Below, piece after piece: positions 20,808 to 29,494 of a DNA stretch of 64,000 nt. How positions within the stretch are numbered: the first letter of the stretch is position 1; each line of letters starts with the position of its first letter. The position numbers were made by a program, and so were the translations under genes. Source of the stretch: Anthracocystis setariae (lineage: Eukaryota > Basidiomycota > Ustilaginomycetes > Ustilaginales > Ustilaginaceae); NCBI GenBank assembly GCA_928724745.1, contig CAKMXJ010000039.1, positions 1,054,001-1,118,000 of the forward strand, given 5' to 3'. The notes beneath the pieces are model-generated. The model saw nothing but the letters and a program-made list of their open reading frames with translations. It did not search any database and was not told where the DNA came from.

Positions 20808-21081
20808 ACTCAGCTCGCGATCCGCTCGGTCCAATTTTCAAAATTATAAGCACGTGACGCGTGTATAAATGATTTGTAAGCCGTTTTCGGCAGATCGGGT
20901 GTGATATTTGCCGATGAACAGGAATCGAGATGGTGGTAGTACTTGAGCTCACGATCAGGCACACTCCGTTCATCGCCGTTAAAGTTTGGGTTACACGGGC
21001 TCCGAGATCTTATTTCTCCACACTCCCGGACCGTTACCTTGCCGAAACCGGCTTGTACGACCATCGTCGGCAGATCTCACG

Positions 21082-22488
21082 ATGAACAGCAGCCAGCACA
21101 GCCAATCCAGCGTGTTGATGTTCAATGGCATACCCTCCGAGTTTGCCACGCATTTGCTGAGGTATTCAGAAGGGTTTGATTCCGTCGCCGACGATGATGA
21201 ATCTCAACAAGATCTTCGGTCTTCGGCACCGGCCACTCCTGTTCGTTCAGTAGTCACCTCGCAAGCACAAGATCTTCATGTACAGTCGTCACAAGCTACT
21301 CAATTAACACCTTCAAACAATTCAATTGCTGCTCGATCTCGATCTCGACAGTCTGAAGGGAATGGTTCGCCGCACTGGGACGCAACCTCTGTGCAGCTTG
21401 TTCTGACGGCTGTGCTTGCAAACAACCCGAACCTTGGCTTCTCCAATCAGGATCGCAAGGAAGCATGGATACGAGCAACTGAAGATTTCAATCAAGCTGC
21501 CAGGCTGCGAGGTCTTCCAGACCGAACTTCTCGGGCGATCAAGAAGAAGTTCGAGGCCCTCATCGATGCTCGTCGCAAGCGTGTATCTATCAACACTCAG
21601 GCAACGGGTATAATTGAGTTCACAAGCGAGCAAGAAGAACTACTGGATGAATACATTGAGAGTGAGGGTATCCTACGAGCACCTTCTCAGGGTCGGAACA
21701 ACGTATCGAGAGAGGATCGCAATGCTGCCGAGAACGACCGCGAGGAGCTCGCTCAAATGGTGAGTTCGTTTAGAGATAACCCAGCCTCTCGCTCAATGCA
21801 GACTCGTCGACAGCGAGTCCATCCTCATGTCTCGCCTTCGCAGTCACCATCGCAGCACTCAACCTCGGATTCGGAAGCAAACGGTGGCTTGGAGGAATCG
21901 CCGTTCTTACAAGGCCGTAAACGTCCGTACAATGCAGCACATGCTGCACTCACCTCTCTCTCAAGATCAACCGAGAAGCACAGACTCTTTGATGAGGAGT
22001 ACAAGCGACAACAGCTCGAGCTCCTCAAGACACAAACGGAGGCAACAACTCAAGCAGCACTGGCTAAGGCTCAACACTACGCTCGACACGACCAGAGTTC
22101 GCGAGCGTTGCAGGAGGAGATCGGACAGCTTAAGGAGGAGTACGATCAGAGCTCTCGCGAGCTGAAGGACGACATTGGATTGCTAAAGGAAGGATATCGC
22201 AAGATGGAGGGTATGCTCACTATGATGATGAGCATGATGCAACAGACAACACAGTCAGCATCTTCTTCGTCATCATCAAACGCACGACAATCGCCGCCAA
22301 TTCCACAGCCCATCCTTCTTGGGAGCACAGACACAACACCTCAGGCCAGACGTTACCGAGGATCTTCAGTTGCATCAACAGCCACGCAATCCTCGACGTC
22401 AGGTCATGGTTCACCTTCTCGACGTCGAGGACAGCGAGAACGCAAGCAAGCACGTTTGGGACACGGCAACTATGGATCTGTTCAGTAA
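21082..22488 (+). CDS. Harbinger-associated Myb/SANT-like DNA-binding protein
   Basis: Intronless, 468 aa from the first ATG of the frame (the frame opens earlier, at a TTG). A Myb/SANT-like trihelix region spans about residues 90-190 (HWDATSVQLVLTAVLANNPNLGFSNQDRKEAWIRATEDFN; RTSRAIKKKFEALIDARRKR). A helical coiled-coil region follows at about 300-390, with two near-identical 15-residue blocks (QSSRALQEEIGQLKEEYD / QSSRELKDDIGLLKEGYR), then a basic C-terminus. In PIF/Harbinger elements such a protein helps the transposase enter the nucleus and bind the ends (family knowledge). A TATA-like tataaat lies at 20864-20870, about 210 bp upstream. Stop is 52 bp from the facing transposase stop. Confidence 0.85.
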   Translation: MNSSQHSQSSVLMFNGIPSEFATHLLRYSEGFDSVADDDESQQDLRSSAPATPVRSVVTSQAQDLHVQSSQATQLTPSNNSIAARSRSRQSEGNGSPHWDATSVQLVLTAVLANNPNLGFSNQDRKEAWIRATEDFNQAARLRGLPDRTSRAIKKKFEALIDARRKRVSINTQATGIIEFTSEQEELLDEYIESEGILRAPSQGRNNVSREDRNAAENDREELAQMVSSFRDNPASRSMQTRRQRVHPHVSPSQSPSQHSTSDSEANGGLEESPFLQGRKRPYNAAHAALTSLSRSTEKHRLFDEEYKRQQLELLKTQTEATTQAALAKAQHYARHDQSSRALQEEIGQLKEEYDQSSRELKDDIGLLKEGYRKMEGMLTMMMSMMQQTTQSASSSSSSNARQSPPIPQPILLGSTDTTPQARRYRGSSVASTATQSSTSGHGSPSRRRGQRERKQARLGHGNYGSVQ

Positions 22489-22540
22489 TCATTCCATTCC
22501 TCTTGTATCTCGAAGTGAAGTATGTACATAGCTTAGCGAA

Positions 22541-23719
22541 TCAAAGATCACCGTCTACTTCATCCTCTTCAATGACCTCTTCATCATCCATGTCGATAAG
22601 ATAGGCTTCGTTTACTCCTGACTGTGGCTGAGAAGGGTTTGGCGCTATCCACGTCCTGTATACCCGAGAGCTTGTGAAGTATTCTTCTAACGACGGCGGG
22701 TTACATCTTCTTCGCTTGCTTATCTGGTTACCGACCAAGCAGGTCTTTGCATTGTACAATAGTACACCTACAAGCCAGTCCAGCCCAATGGCTGAAGCTC
22801 CTGACATCTGTCTGCGCTTGACACTGAACCTCGGCCACTGACCAGGAATGAGACCGATTGCCCACTCAACTTGCACACGGAAGCGATTCATGATCGTGTT
22901 GAAGGAGTGTTCGATTGATGAGACGATGTTACCGCGATACTTGGTGAGGATAGCAGGCGATATAGCATAAGCCGGGTCTCCATACAGATAGAGCTGCTCG
23001 CCGCTTGATGACTTGGCGTGATCCTTAGCCCACTGCGGCAGACCTGTAGCCTTGACGATGTAAGCGTCGTGCCTCCTGCCTTCGAAGGGGCGAGAACAGA
23101 AGACAAGGCCGTCCGGGAGTGATATGAACTGATACTTAAGAGCATGTGTACGCTTGTGGCCGTTGTACACACGCTCTTGCTGAACCATCGGCATTGCTAT
23201 TGGTCGGACGGTACCATCGATAGCACCCCAGATCTTTGGAAGACCGAAGTTCCTCTCGAACGCTGCCGCGTAGTGCTCTAGCTTCCTCGTATCAACAAGA
23301 CGGTGTCGATTGCTTTGAACGTCGAGGAGATGACCCCACTTCCGGTAGATCAAGTCGATCGAAGTTCTCACAATCCTGCTTGTGCGCGAGTACGACCATC
23401 CATACTGACCTTCTAGAGACCTCAATGAGCGACCACGCAGCCACGCACACACCATAAACAGAGCCGTCTTGCTGTCAATGACATCTTGATCTTGCGTTCT
23501 AATTGGATCTGGAAGGTTTAAAGCATCGTGTATTGCTTGGAACTGCAGGAACGTGAACCCAGTATCAGCTCTGAAGTGACGATTACCGACTAGCTTCTCT
23601 ATGGATGCAAAGGACGCAGGTTTCAGGTTTGTGCTTTCCCTGCGCTGCAATGCCGAGATGATTAGTGCGGTCTGAACCACGTCCCCGAAGAATGTGTCGC
23701 TGGTGTCGTTGACCTGCAT
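22541..23719 (-). CDS. PIF/Harbinger (HARBI1-like) DDE transposase
   Basis: 392 aa from the first ATG (the reading opens at 23770 with a TTG). The catalytic triad can be placed: D168 in WGAIDGT, D248 in YGDPAY and E285 in RVQVEWAIG, with the standard DDE_Tnp_4 surroundings (NGHKRTHALKYQFISLPDGL; FEGRRHDAY; GLIPGQWPRF). An N-terminal helical region (FRADTGFTFLQFQAIHDALNLP; LEGQYGWSYSRTSRIVRTSI) resembles the helix-turn-helix part of HARBI1-type proteins. No stop or frameshift interrupts it, so it could be active. An upstream exon cannot be excluded, as a stop lies 5' of the open frame. Confidence 0.88.
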   Translation of the reverse strand: MQVNDTSDTFFGDVVQTALIISALQRRESTNLKPASFASIEKLVGNRHFRADTGFTFLQFQAIHDALNLPDPIRTQDQDVIDSKTALFMVCAWLRGRSLRSLEGQYGWSYSRTSRIVRTSIDLIYRKWGHLLDVQSNRHRLVDTRKLEHYAAAFERNFGLPKIWGAIDGTVRPIAMPMVQQERVYNGHKRTHALKYQFISLPDGLVFCSRPFEGRRHDAYIVKATGLPQWAKDHAKSSSGEQLYLYGDPAYAISPAILTKYRGNIVSSIEHSFNTIMNRFRVQVEWAIGLIPGQWPRFSVKRRQMSGASAIGLDWLVGVLLYNAKTCLVGNQISKRRRCNPPSLEEYFTSSRVYRTWIAPNPSQPQSGVNEAYLIDMDDEEVIEEDEVDGDL

Positions 23720-24079
23720 GATCGTGTTGGAAGCCTCCGGAAGCTTTCGGACCGCCGGCTGTATGGTCAAAAAGGTTGCTGGAACACGCCGAGAGTGTGG
23801 GGTTGACGTTCATACGATGGTAGTACCTCCTCGTCAGACGCTTCTGACACCATACCACACTCTGCTTGCTCAACGTAGACATTACTTTCACACACTCAGC
23901 ATTTGTAATCAAAACGATCGTCTGTAGACAAGCTGAGTTTGAATAGTTGTCTATCCTGGCTTGGTTACAAAAAGAGGACGGTTTGCACGGCTCGAGGAAG
24001 GCGAGCTGGTTAACACAACTCGCATATGCATGCCTGCATTCACCGGCATAATCCCGCATAAACCTGCATGTAGCTGAGT

Positions 24080-24572
24080 TTAAATTACCCAAACGTGTTG
24101 CACGACTCGATTCCGAAAATGCTCTCATGTGGAGCAAGTTGAACAAGTGGAGCAAATGGAGGGTGAGATAAGGAGAGGGAGAGAGGGTGGAGGGGCCAAC
24201 GAGGCAAAATCATCTTGATTGGTGCGGTAGAATCTTGGGTGCATTTGCCAGTTTGTATTGGTGTCGTATGACATCATCGGAACGTACAGCGTGCGAGCGC
24301 AAACTGTCCCTGTCGCCACAAATCACCTTATTGCTCAACAATGAGCAACACAATGCTATGATCAACCTATACCTTACAAAGCTCTACTTCTGCTCTACGC
24401 AGTGGTGTCATCAGATGTGGAAAAAGTGCAAGTGCTAAAAAAAAAAATTTAGGACAGTAAATAGAACAACCTCCCCCCCCCTCCGCAGCAAACTGTCATC
24501 TCATTGTGGCGTCTGTGGGCTTTGTGGGCTGTTTCATCTATGGAAGGGTAGATGATGTGGAAAGTTACAGTA
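24080..24572. other. Spacer between the two transposable elements
   Basis: 493 bp with no gene recognised. It contains an imperfect repeat around gtggagcaa (24128-24155), an A10 tract near 24438 and a C9 tract at 24473-24481. Confidence 0.4.
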
Positions 24573-25224
24573 CAGTACCTGTCGGAAAGTTTCCGGACGA
24601 TTTTGAATTTTCAAATTTCTCTGAATGGTTATGAACAAAATTTGGTGGTGTCCAGCATTGTGCAGCAATGTAAAGACCATACCAGCTAGCTAGCTTGATG
24701 CTCAGCATGGGAATGTTCATTGCTTGTGAAGCTCAGGTGGTAGTACATAGGTACAATACAGCTTGCTAGCAACAGAAAGGAAGCATGCTTGTTAGGAAAA
24801 TTTACCACCCCCATCTGACTCTTCATGGCTTGCAGCTCTGAGCTGCTGTTGATCTTGGCAGCTGCTTTGGTGGTCAGCTTGATTCAAGCCTGCCCTCACC
24901 AGAGAGACCATCAAGACCTCGTCAATGCTGTGGACACAGCTTTGAGGTATCGCCTACTTTTTTTCCTTGATTTCAGCTCAATTAACAATTTGCAGCAAAA
25001 CTGGTATAGCACAGCTTGATCAAGCACAGAAGACCACTCAACCATTCAAACAATGTCAGCTCACAGCCACTGATACTGGTCCCCACACACTATCAATCCA
25101 TGCAATCAAGCAAGAATAACAAGCAGCTGAGAATTGAGAATTGATGAGCAAAAGAGTGTGCATAATTTCATGTTACACAAAATTCAAAAAACGCGACCGT
25201 GCGAATACTTTCCGACAGGTACTG
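24573..25224. mobile_element. Non-autonomous Tc1/mariner-like element (652 bp)
   Basis: The left end begins CAGTACCTGTCGGAAAGT; the right end is its exact reverse complement for 18 bp, and similarity continues weakly inward (TTCCGGACG / ATTCGCACG, then TTGAATTTT on both sides). Both ends are flanked by TA (24571-24572, 25225-25226), the Tc1/mariner target duplication, and CAGT-type ends with an inner TATTCGCAC motif are usual for this superfamily. The interior is AT-richer than the neighbours and encodes no transposase, so it would need to be moved in trans. A small spliced secreted-type reading lies inside (24825-25119). Confidence 0.8.
24825..25119 (+). CDS. Possible small secreted protein inside the mariner-like element
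   Basis: ATG 24825-24946, a 49-nt intron (24947-24995, branch-like ttaac, acceptor ttgcag), then 24996-25119 give an 81-aa protein. The N-terminus MACSSELLLILAAALVVSLIQA looks like a signal peptide; the mature part is polar with two cysteines and ends SIHAIKQE. Without splicing the frame stops at 25019 after 64 residues. I recognise no family. The signal-like start and a frame-keeping intron argue for a gene; the tiny size, short intron and position inside a non-autonomous transposon argue for chance. It could be captured host sequence. Confidence 0.35.
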
Positions 25225-25526
25225 TACAGCTCATCAGGGACAGCGTGAGTAGTTCTGCTGCGTTTTCTGAGCCACGTGCAAGCCGTAGGCGCCCAAGTGT
25301 GCCCTGCAAGAATCTTTCTGCCGGATTTACTCACACCGCAGAGCCGCAACGTATACACACGTACGTAGCATCGTGTTGCTTCAAACGCTGACACACGCCA
25401 AAGATATAAGAAGCACCCAGTCGAAACTCTCACCATTCTCTAGCTGATATCATTTCCTTTTCCAATCTTGAAAACTCTCACCACCTACCTAAACCCCCCC
25501 CCCCTCCAACGTATCAATTTGCAAGC
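25225..25526. promoter_or_regulatory. Promoter of the alcohol dehydrogenase gene
   Basis: 302 bp from the transposon end to the start codon. A TATA-like gatataag lies near 25402-25409 and a C11 tract at 25494-25504 sits in the leader. The transposon end is therefore close enough to affect this promoter. Confidence 0.45.
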
Positions 25527-26728
25527 ATGTCGAGCGAAGATTCTCACTTCGAAGGCTGGGTCGGACACGACAAGGACTGCGTTGGCAACATGAAATGGGA
25601 GACGTACAAGCCCAAGGAATGGCGCGAGACTGACATCGAGATCAAGATCGAATGCTGTGGCGTTTGCGCTTCCGACCTTCACACCGCTCGTTCCGGTTGG
25701 GGTCCCACTCGATACCCCTGCGTTGTTGGGTAAGTCCTTTCTCTCTTTCCTTCTCCCTTGTCCCTCATCTCTCCTTATTCGCTAACCCGCTAATTTGACG
25801 TGAAATTTTGTGTTGGCGTGCGGATAGTCACGAGATCGTCGGCACCGTCGCTCGTGTCGGTAAGCAAGTTTCCGACTTCAAGATCGGTGACCGCGTTGGT
25901 GTTGGTGCGCAGTCGGACTCGTGCAAAGAGTGCGAAGCTTGCCAAGCCGGTTTGGAACCGTGGTGTTCGTCAGGAATCGTAGGCACATACAACGGAGATT
26001 ATTCTGCGACCGATGGATCTGGCTATTCGATGGGAGGCTATGCTAAGTACTCCCGCGTCCCTGCCCACTTTGCCGTTCACATCCCCGATACTCTTCCCTC
26101 CACCGTTGCCGCCCCACTCATGTGTGGTGGTGTCACCGTGTACAACCCACTCAAGACCAACGGTTGTGGCACTGAAGGTTTCAAGCGCGTCGGTGTTGTG
26201 GGTATCGGTGGTCTCGGTCACTTTGCTCTCATCTTTGCCAAAGCTCTTGGTGCAGAAAAGATCACTGCCATCTCGCATACGCACAGCAAGGAAGACCTTG
26301 CTCGCAAACTCGGCGCCACCGACTTCATCGCTTCGGCAGACAAAGACCCTTACAGCAAACACCGTCGCTCGCTCGACCTGCTCATCCTGACCAACAACAA
26401 TGCCGATATGCCCATCACTGACTACCTCACTCTCGTCCGCCCGCACGGCAAGGTCATCGCAGTCGGCGTACCCGAGGAACCCTGCATGCCCACGCCACTC
26501 CCGCAACTCGCCTTCACCGGTGTCTTCCTCGGTGGATCGCTCATCGGAGGCCCCAAAATCATCCAGGAGATGCTCGACCTCACCGCCAAGCAGAACCTAA
26601 AACCCATGATCGAGGAACGCGACATGAAGGACGCAAATCAAGTCGTTAAGGACATGGACGCAGGAAAGCCTCGCTTCCGCTACGTCATGGTCAACAAGGA
26701 CTACGAGCCTGTCAAGGCTCGAATCTGA
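25527..26728 (+). CDS. Zinc-dependent NADP alcohol dehydrogenase, CAD/ADH6 type
   Basis: Medium-chain dehydrogenase that interconverts aldehydes (often aromatic or branched) and alcohols. Exons 25527-25729 and 25828-26728 (98-nt intron) give 367 aa. Catalytic zinc region CGVCASDLH (Cys47) and GHE at residues 68-70, the latter created by the splice. Structural zinc site SCKECEACQAGLEPWC; then GTYNGDYSATDGSGYSMGGYAKYSRV, typical of the cinnamyl-alcohol-dehydrogenase/ADH6-7 branch; Rossmann motif GIGGLGHFA. All key residues are present. The substrate cannot be read from sequence. Confidence 0.9.
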
Positions 26729-26963
26729 ACTCTTGCGAGAGTCGAGTTTGCCAAGCGGCATCGTATTACACCTCATAGGAAGAGCACCGTTTAATCCAAT
26801 CCAATCCAATCATCCTCTCACGACAAGACTAAACCGTGTCGATATCAAGATGTGATCGAATGTTCCTTCGTTCCAGCAAGCCGCATTGACAATGTCTGTA
26901 GATATCAGAGCTTGATCCCTTGATCTCTGAGAAAAGGAGCACAGTGTTAAAAAATACGAGCCA
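26729..26963. other. Convergent 3' region, ADH / SEC9
   Basis: 235 bp between facing stops, with a short aatcc tandem repeat at 26793-26811. Confidence 0.4.
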
Positions 26964-28196
26964 CTACTTGATGTTGCCAAGTCGCTGTGTACCGGCAAAG
27001 ATCTTTGTATCGAGGGTGGTCGCCTTATCGCCAATCCTTTGCAATCTGGCGTTCTGACTATCCACCTCCTGGCCCATCGCCTTGCCCAACTGGTTGAGCC
27101 TCGAACTGAGCATTCCGATCTCGTCTAAATTCTGATCCAGCTCGTCCTCGAGCTCATCGTCCGACTCGGTGGCCTCAAACTGGTACCTGCCACGCTGAGC
27201 GATCTTGTTCTTCTGCGCTTCTTCGGCCGCTTTCTTTCCTTTACCGAATCGGTCCTGACCGAAGCGGCCGAAGCTGGCATTGCCTGTGCCCGGTCCGTTC
27301 ATGCTGGCATCGAGACGCGCCTGCGCCTTGATGACGTCCTGTCGGACAGCTTCACGCTCTTCGCGCTCTTCGATATGACGGTTGATGATGCGTGCTTCTT
27401 CGGCATCGCGCTTGGCTTTCTTGTTGAACTGTACGTTGGGTCGAAAGATGGATCGGTTGAGCGCCACGATCTCCTTGGCATTGTCTTCAGCTCGCGAGGC
27501 ATGCGCTTTGGCCAAATCGAGGGATCGCTCCGTGTTGCCGATCTTCTCGGACTGATCGGAGAGTTTGAACATGGTGTTGGTGGCGGTCTCTTCGGCTTCG
27601 CGAGCGATGCGAAGTGCATTGCGTGTGGACGAGAGCGACTCTTGCTTGGTGAATCGCATCTGCTGCTTGATAGCTTCGACTTCATCGTCTTCTTCATCGC
27701 GCTGCTCCTCCTGTTGTTCAACTCCATCGTAGCCAGTCGATGCAGAGGCAGCGCCCGCTCCTGAGCCTCGTCCGTATTCGGCCTCGAGGTCGTTGGCGTC
27801 TGCAGTTCTGTTCTGACCCTGCACGTTGCGCGAAAAATTGGACGACTTGCTGCCAGTACCGGCGTATCCTGCACCAGCATACTGATCGTAGCCGGAGCCG
27901 AACCCGGCGCCAGGTGCACGCGCGTTGGCAAATCGGTCTTGATACGCACCAGCTCCACCGCCGTACTGCTGCTGCTGCTGGCCATATCCTCCACCATACT
28001 GTCCTTGCGTAGCGTATCCGGCAGCTCCAGTTCCGGCGTAACCAGCATTGCCACGATTGAAACCAGAACCTGCGCCCGGTACGGAAGGGCCTGCGCTGCC
28101 ATAACCAGCGCCGCCACCGGGGGGACCGCCGAAGTGCGCTGGGTCGGTGGGCGGCGGAATCTTGCTGCTATCCTTTTTCTTTCCGAACAGACCCAT
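26964..28196 (-). CDS. SEC9: Sec9/SNAP-25-type plasma-membrane t-SNARE
   Basis: Qbc-SNARE that pairs with Sso1/2 and Snc1/2 to fuse secretory vesicles with the plasma membrane. Intronless, 410 aa from MGLFGKKK. Residues ~15-150 are Gly/Tyr/Gln-rich low complexity. The first SNARE helix is at about 178-245 (TKQESLSSTRNALRIAREAEETATNT; SLDLAKAHASRAED), a linker with NRSIFRPNVQFNKKAKRDAEE follows, and the second helix occupies the last ~65 residues (LDQNLDEIGMLSSRLNQLGKAMGQEVDSQNARLQRI). It has no transmembrane segment, as expected. The frame stays open upstream to 28403, but the short MGLF start fits the family better. Confidence 0.92.
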   Translation of the reverse strand: MGLFGKKKDSSKIPPPTDPAHFGGPPGGGAGYGSAGPSVPGAGSGFNRGNAGYAGTGAAGYATQGQYGGGYGQQQQQYGGGAGAYQDRFANARAPGAGFGSGYDQYAGAGYAGTGSKSSNFSRNVQGQNRTADANDLEAEYGRGSGAGAASASTGYDGVEQQEEQRDEEDDEVEAIKQQMRFTKQESLSSTRNALRIAREAEETATNTMFKLSDQSEKIGNTERSLDLAKAHASRAEDNAKEIVALNRSIFRPNVQFNKKAKRDAEEARIINRHIEEREEREAVRQDVIKAQARLDASMNGPGTGNASFGRFGQDRFGKGKKAAEEAQKNKIAQRGRYQFEATESDDELEDELDQNLDEIGMLSSRLNQLGKAMGQEVDSQNARLQRIGDKATTLDTKIFAGTQRLGNIK

Positions 28197-28662
28197 GTTG
28201 CTGGTATGATTGTTTGTGAACGAGATGTCAGAGGAGGGACGAGGGCGAGAGGATGCAAGGATGGAAATGGCAGAGAGCACACAGTGCGACTTTGTAGGGC
28301 CAAGGTGCGTGCACAGCCTCGGCAGGGGCTCGTGTAACTTGACGTGGCTTTGGCGTAGCTTAGCCGCAATGTACAAGGGTCTAACATGACGAGAGAAATG
28401 CACTGATTAATAATAAGATTCAACGAGCGCGCCTCTTTTAAAGCTGTCAGAAACTGAAAGAGCAACACTTTTGGCAAAATTGCGACTGCACTGCTGCTCA
28501 TCATCATCATCATCATCATCATCATCACTTTGTTTCGCATCATCAACTATCCATCTTCCCTTTGCACACTCACACACCACACATCGCCTCGGATAACATC
28601 AAAGCTATCGTGACTTTCTACCCTAGCAATAACCTAACGCACATCGACCAACTTTTTACGCC
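28197..28662. promoter_or_regulatory. Bidirectional promoter, SEC9 / PFD1
   Basis: A 466-bp divergent gap, with a TCA microsatellite in the probable PFD1 promoter side. Confidence 0.45.
28501..28527. repeat. (TCA)9 microsatellite
   Basis: Nine perfect TCA units, about 135 bp upstream of the PFD1 start. Confidence 0.95.
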
Positions 28663-29221
28663 ATGACATCGAGACTCTCGGACGACACACTCTCGAAAGT
28701 GCTCGACAAGATCCAACTACAAGTCTATCAAACCAACCAACAACTCTCCGCCCTACGCGCCCAGATCTCAGCCCGAGAACGAGAAGCAAAACTCAACACA
28801 CTCACACTCACCGAACTCAAAGCAATCCAAGACCCAAACGCTCCCTTCTACCGTTCCGTTGGAAAGATGTAAGCCTGCCTCCCCCCCCCCCCCTTTTCCC
28901 TCACCCGCTCATTTCAAGCTGAAACGGACACACGCAGACACTTCATACTCCCCCTTCCCTTCTATTTAGGTTCATGCAAGAATCGCAACCCTCCGTCCTG
29001 TCCGAATTGGAAGCAAAACAATCCTCCATCAAAACCGACATCGATGCCCTCCTCAAAAAGCAAAAAGTAAGCCTTCCCCCCTCCCCACCTCCTCCAATCC
29101 CTAAACCAACCCTACTAACCTTCTCATCCCACAACAGTACCTCCAAAAACAATCCCAAGACGCACAAGCCCACCTCAAAGACATCTTCTCCAGCGTCAAC
29201 CGCCAACAACAAACCGCATAA
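28663..29221 (+). CDS. PFD1: Prefoldin subunit 1
   Basis: Beta-type subunit of the hexameric prefoldin chaperone that hands unfolded actin and tubulin to the TRiC chaperonin. Exons 28663-28868, 28970-29066 and 29138-29221 give 128 aa, the usual size. Sequence reads as a coiled coil (LSDDTLSKVLDKIQLQVYQTNQQL), then FYRSVGKMFMQ formed across the first junction (the conserved hairpin motif), then a second coiled coil (LSELEAKQSSIKTDIDALLKKQKYLQKQ; AHLKDIF). Intron 1 begins with a C13 tract at 28881-28893; intron 2 has a perfect branch sequence ctaac near 29114. Small and intron-split, so easily missed by ORF scanning. Confidence 0.93.
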
Positions 29222-29494
29222 CCCCCCCCTCATTTCATTTCATTTCATTTCATGTACTATTCTCATCCTCCACCCCACCCTCCCAAATCACACAACCATA
29301 CTGATGGTAAAGACTTGACAACTTTATATTTGACATTTTCGCAACCGAAACATCAAAGCTCGCGGGGGGATATACCATATACCATATACTAATACAACGA
29401 ACTCATCCAACAATGCCGAAATACACAAGGCAACATAAAACAAAAATCCAACTTTCCGATCAAACTGAGGTCGGCGTAAAGTGCAAGCCATCGA
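29222..29494. other. Convergent 3' region, PFD1 / RhoGEF
   Basis: 273 bp between facing stops, with four ATTTC units near 29231-29252. Confidence 0.4.

Larger units (their letters stand above)
20808..24079. mobile_element. PIF/Harbinger DNA transposon with Myb-like and DDE genes
   Basis: Two convergent intact genes, a Myb/SANT-like protein (+) and a HARBI1-type DDE transposase (-), define a PIF/Harbinger element. Best boundary guess: TTA (20805-20807) then ACTCAGCT at the left, AGCTGAGT then TTA (24080-24082) at the right. This gives a 3272-bp element with 3-bp TTA duplications, as expected for the superfamily, but the perfect inverted end is only 8 bp. Related subterminal copies (AGCTGAG at about 23930; a CAGCTCGC-like inverted match at 23996-24010) might be transposase binding repeats or alternative ends. 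The superfamily call is firm; the exact ends are tentative. Confidence 0.75.
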
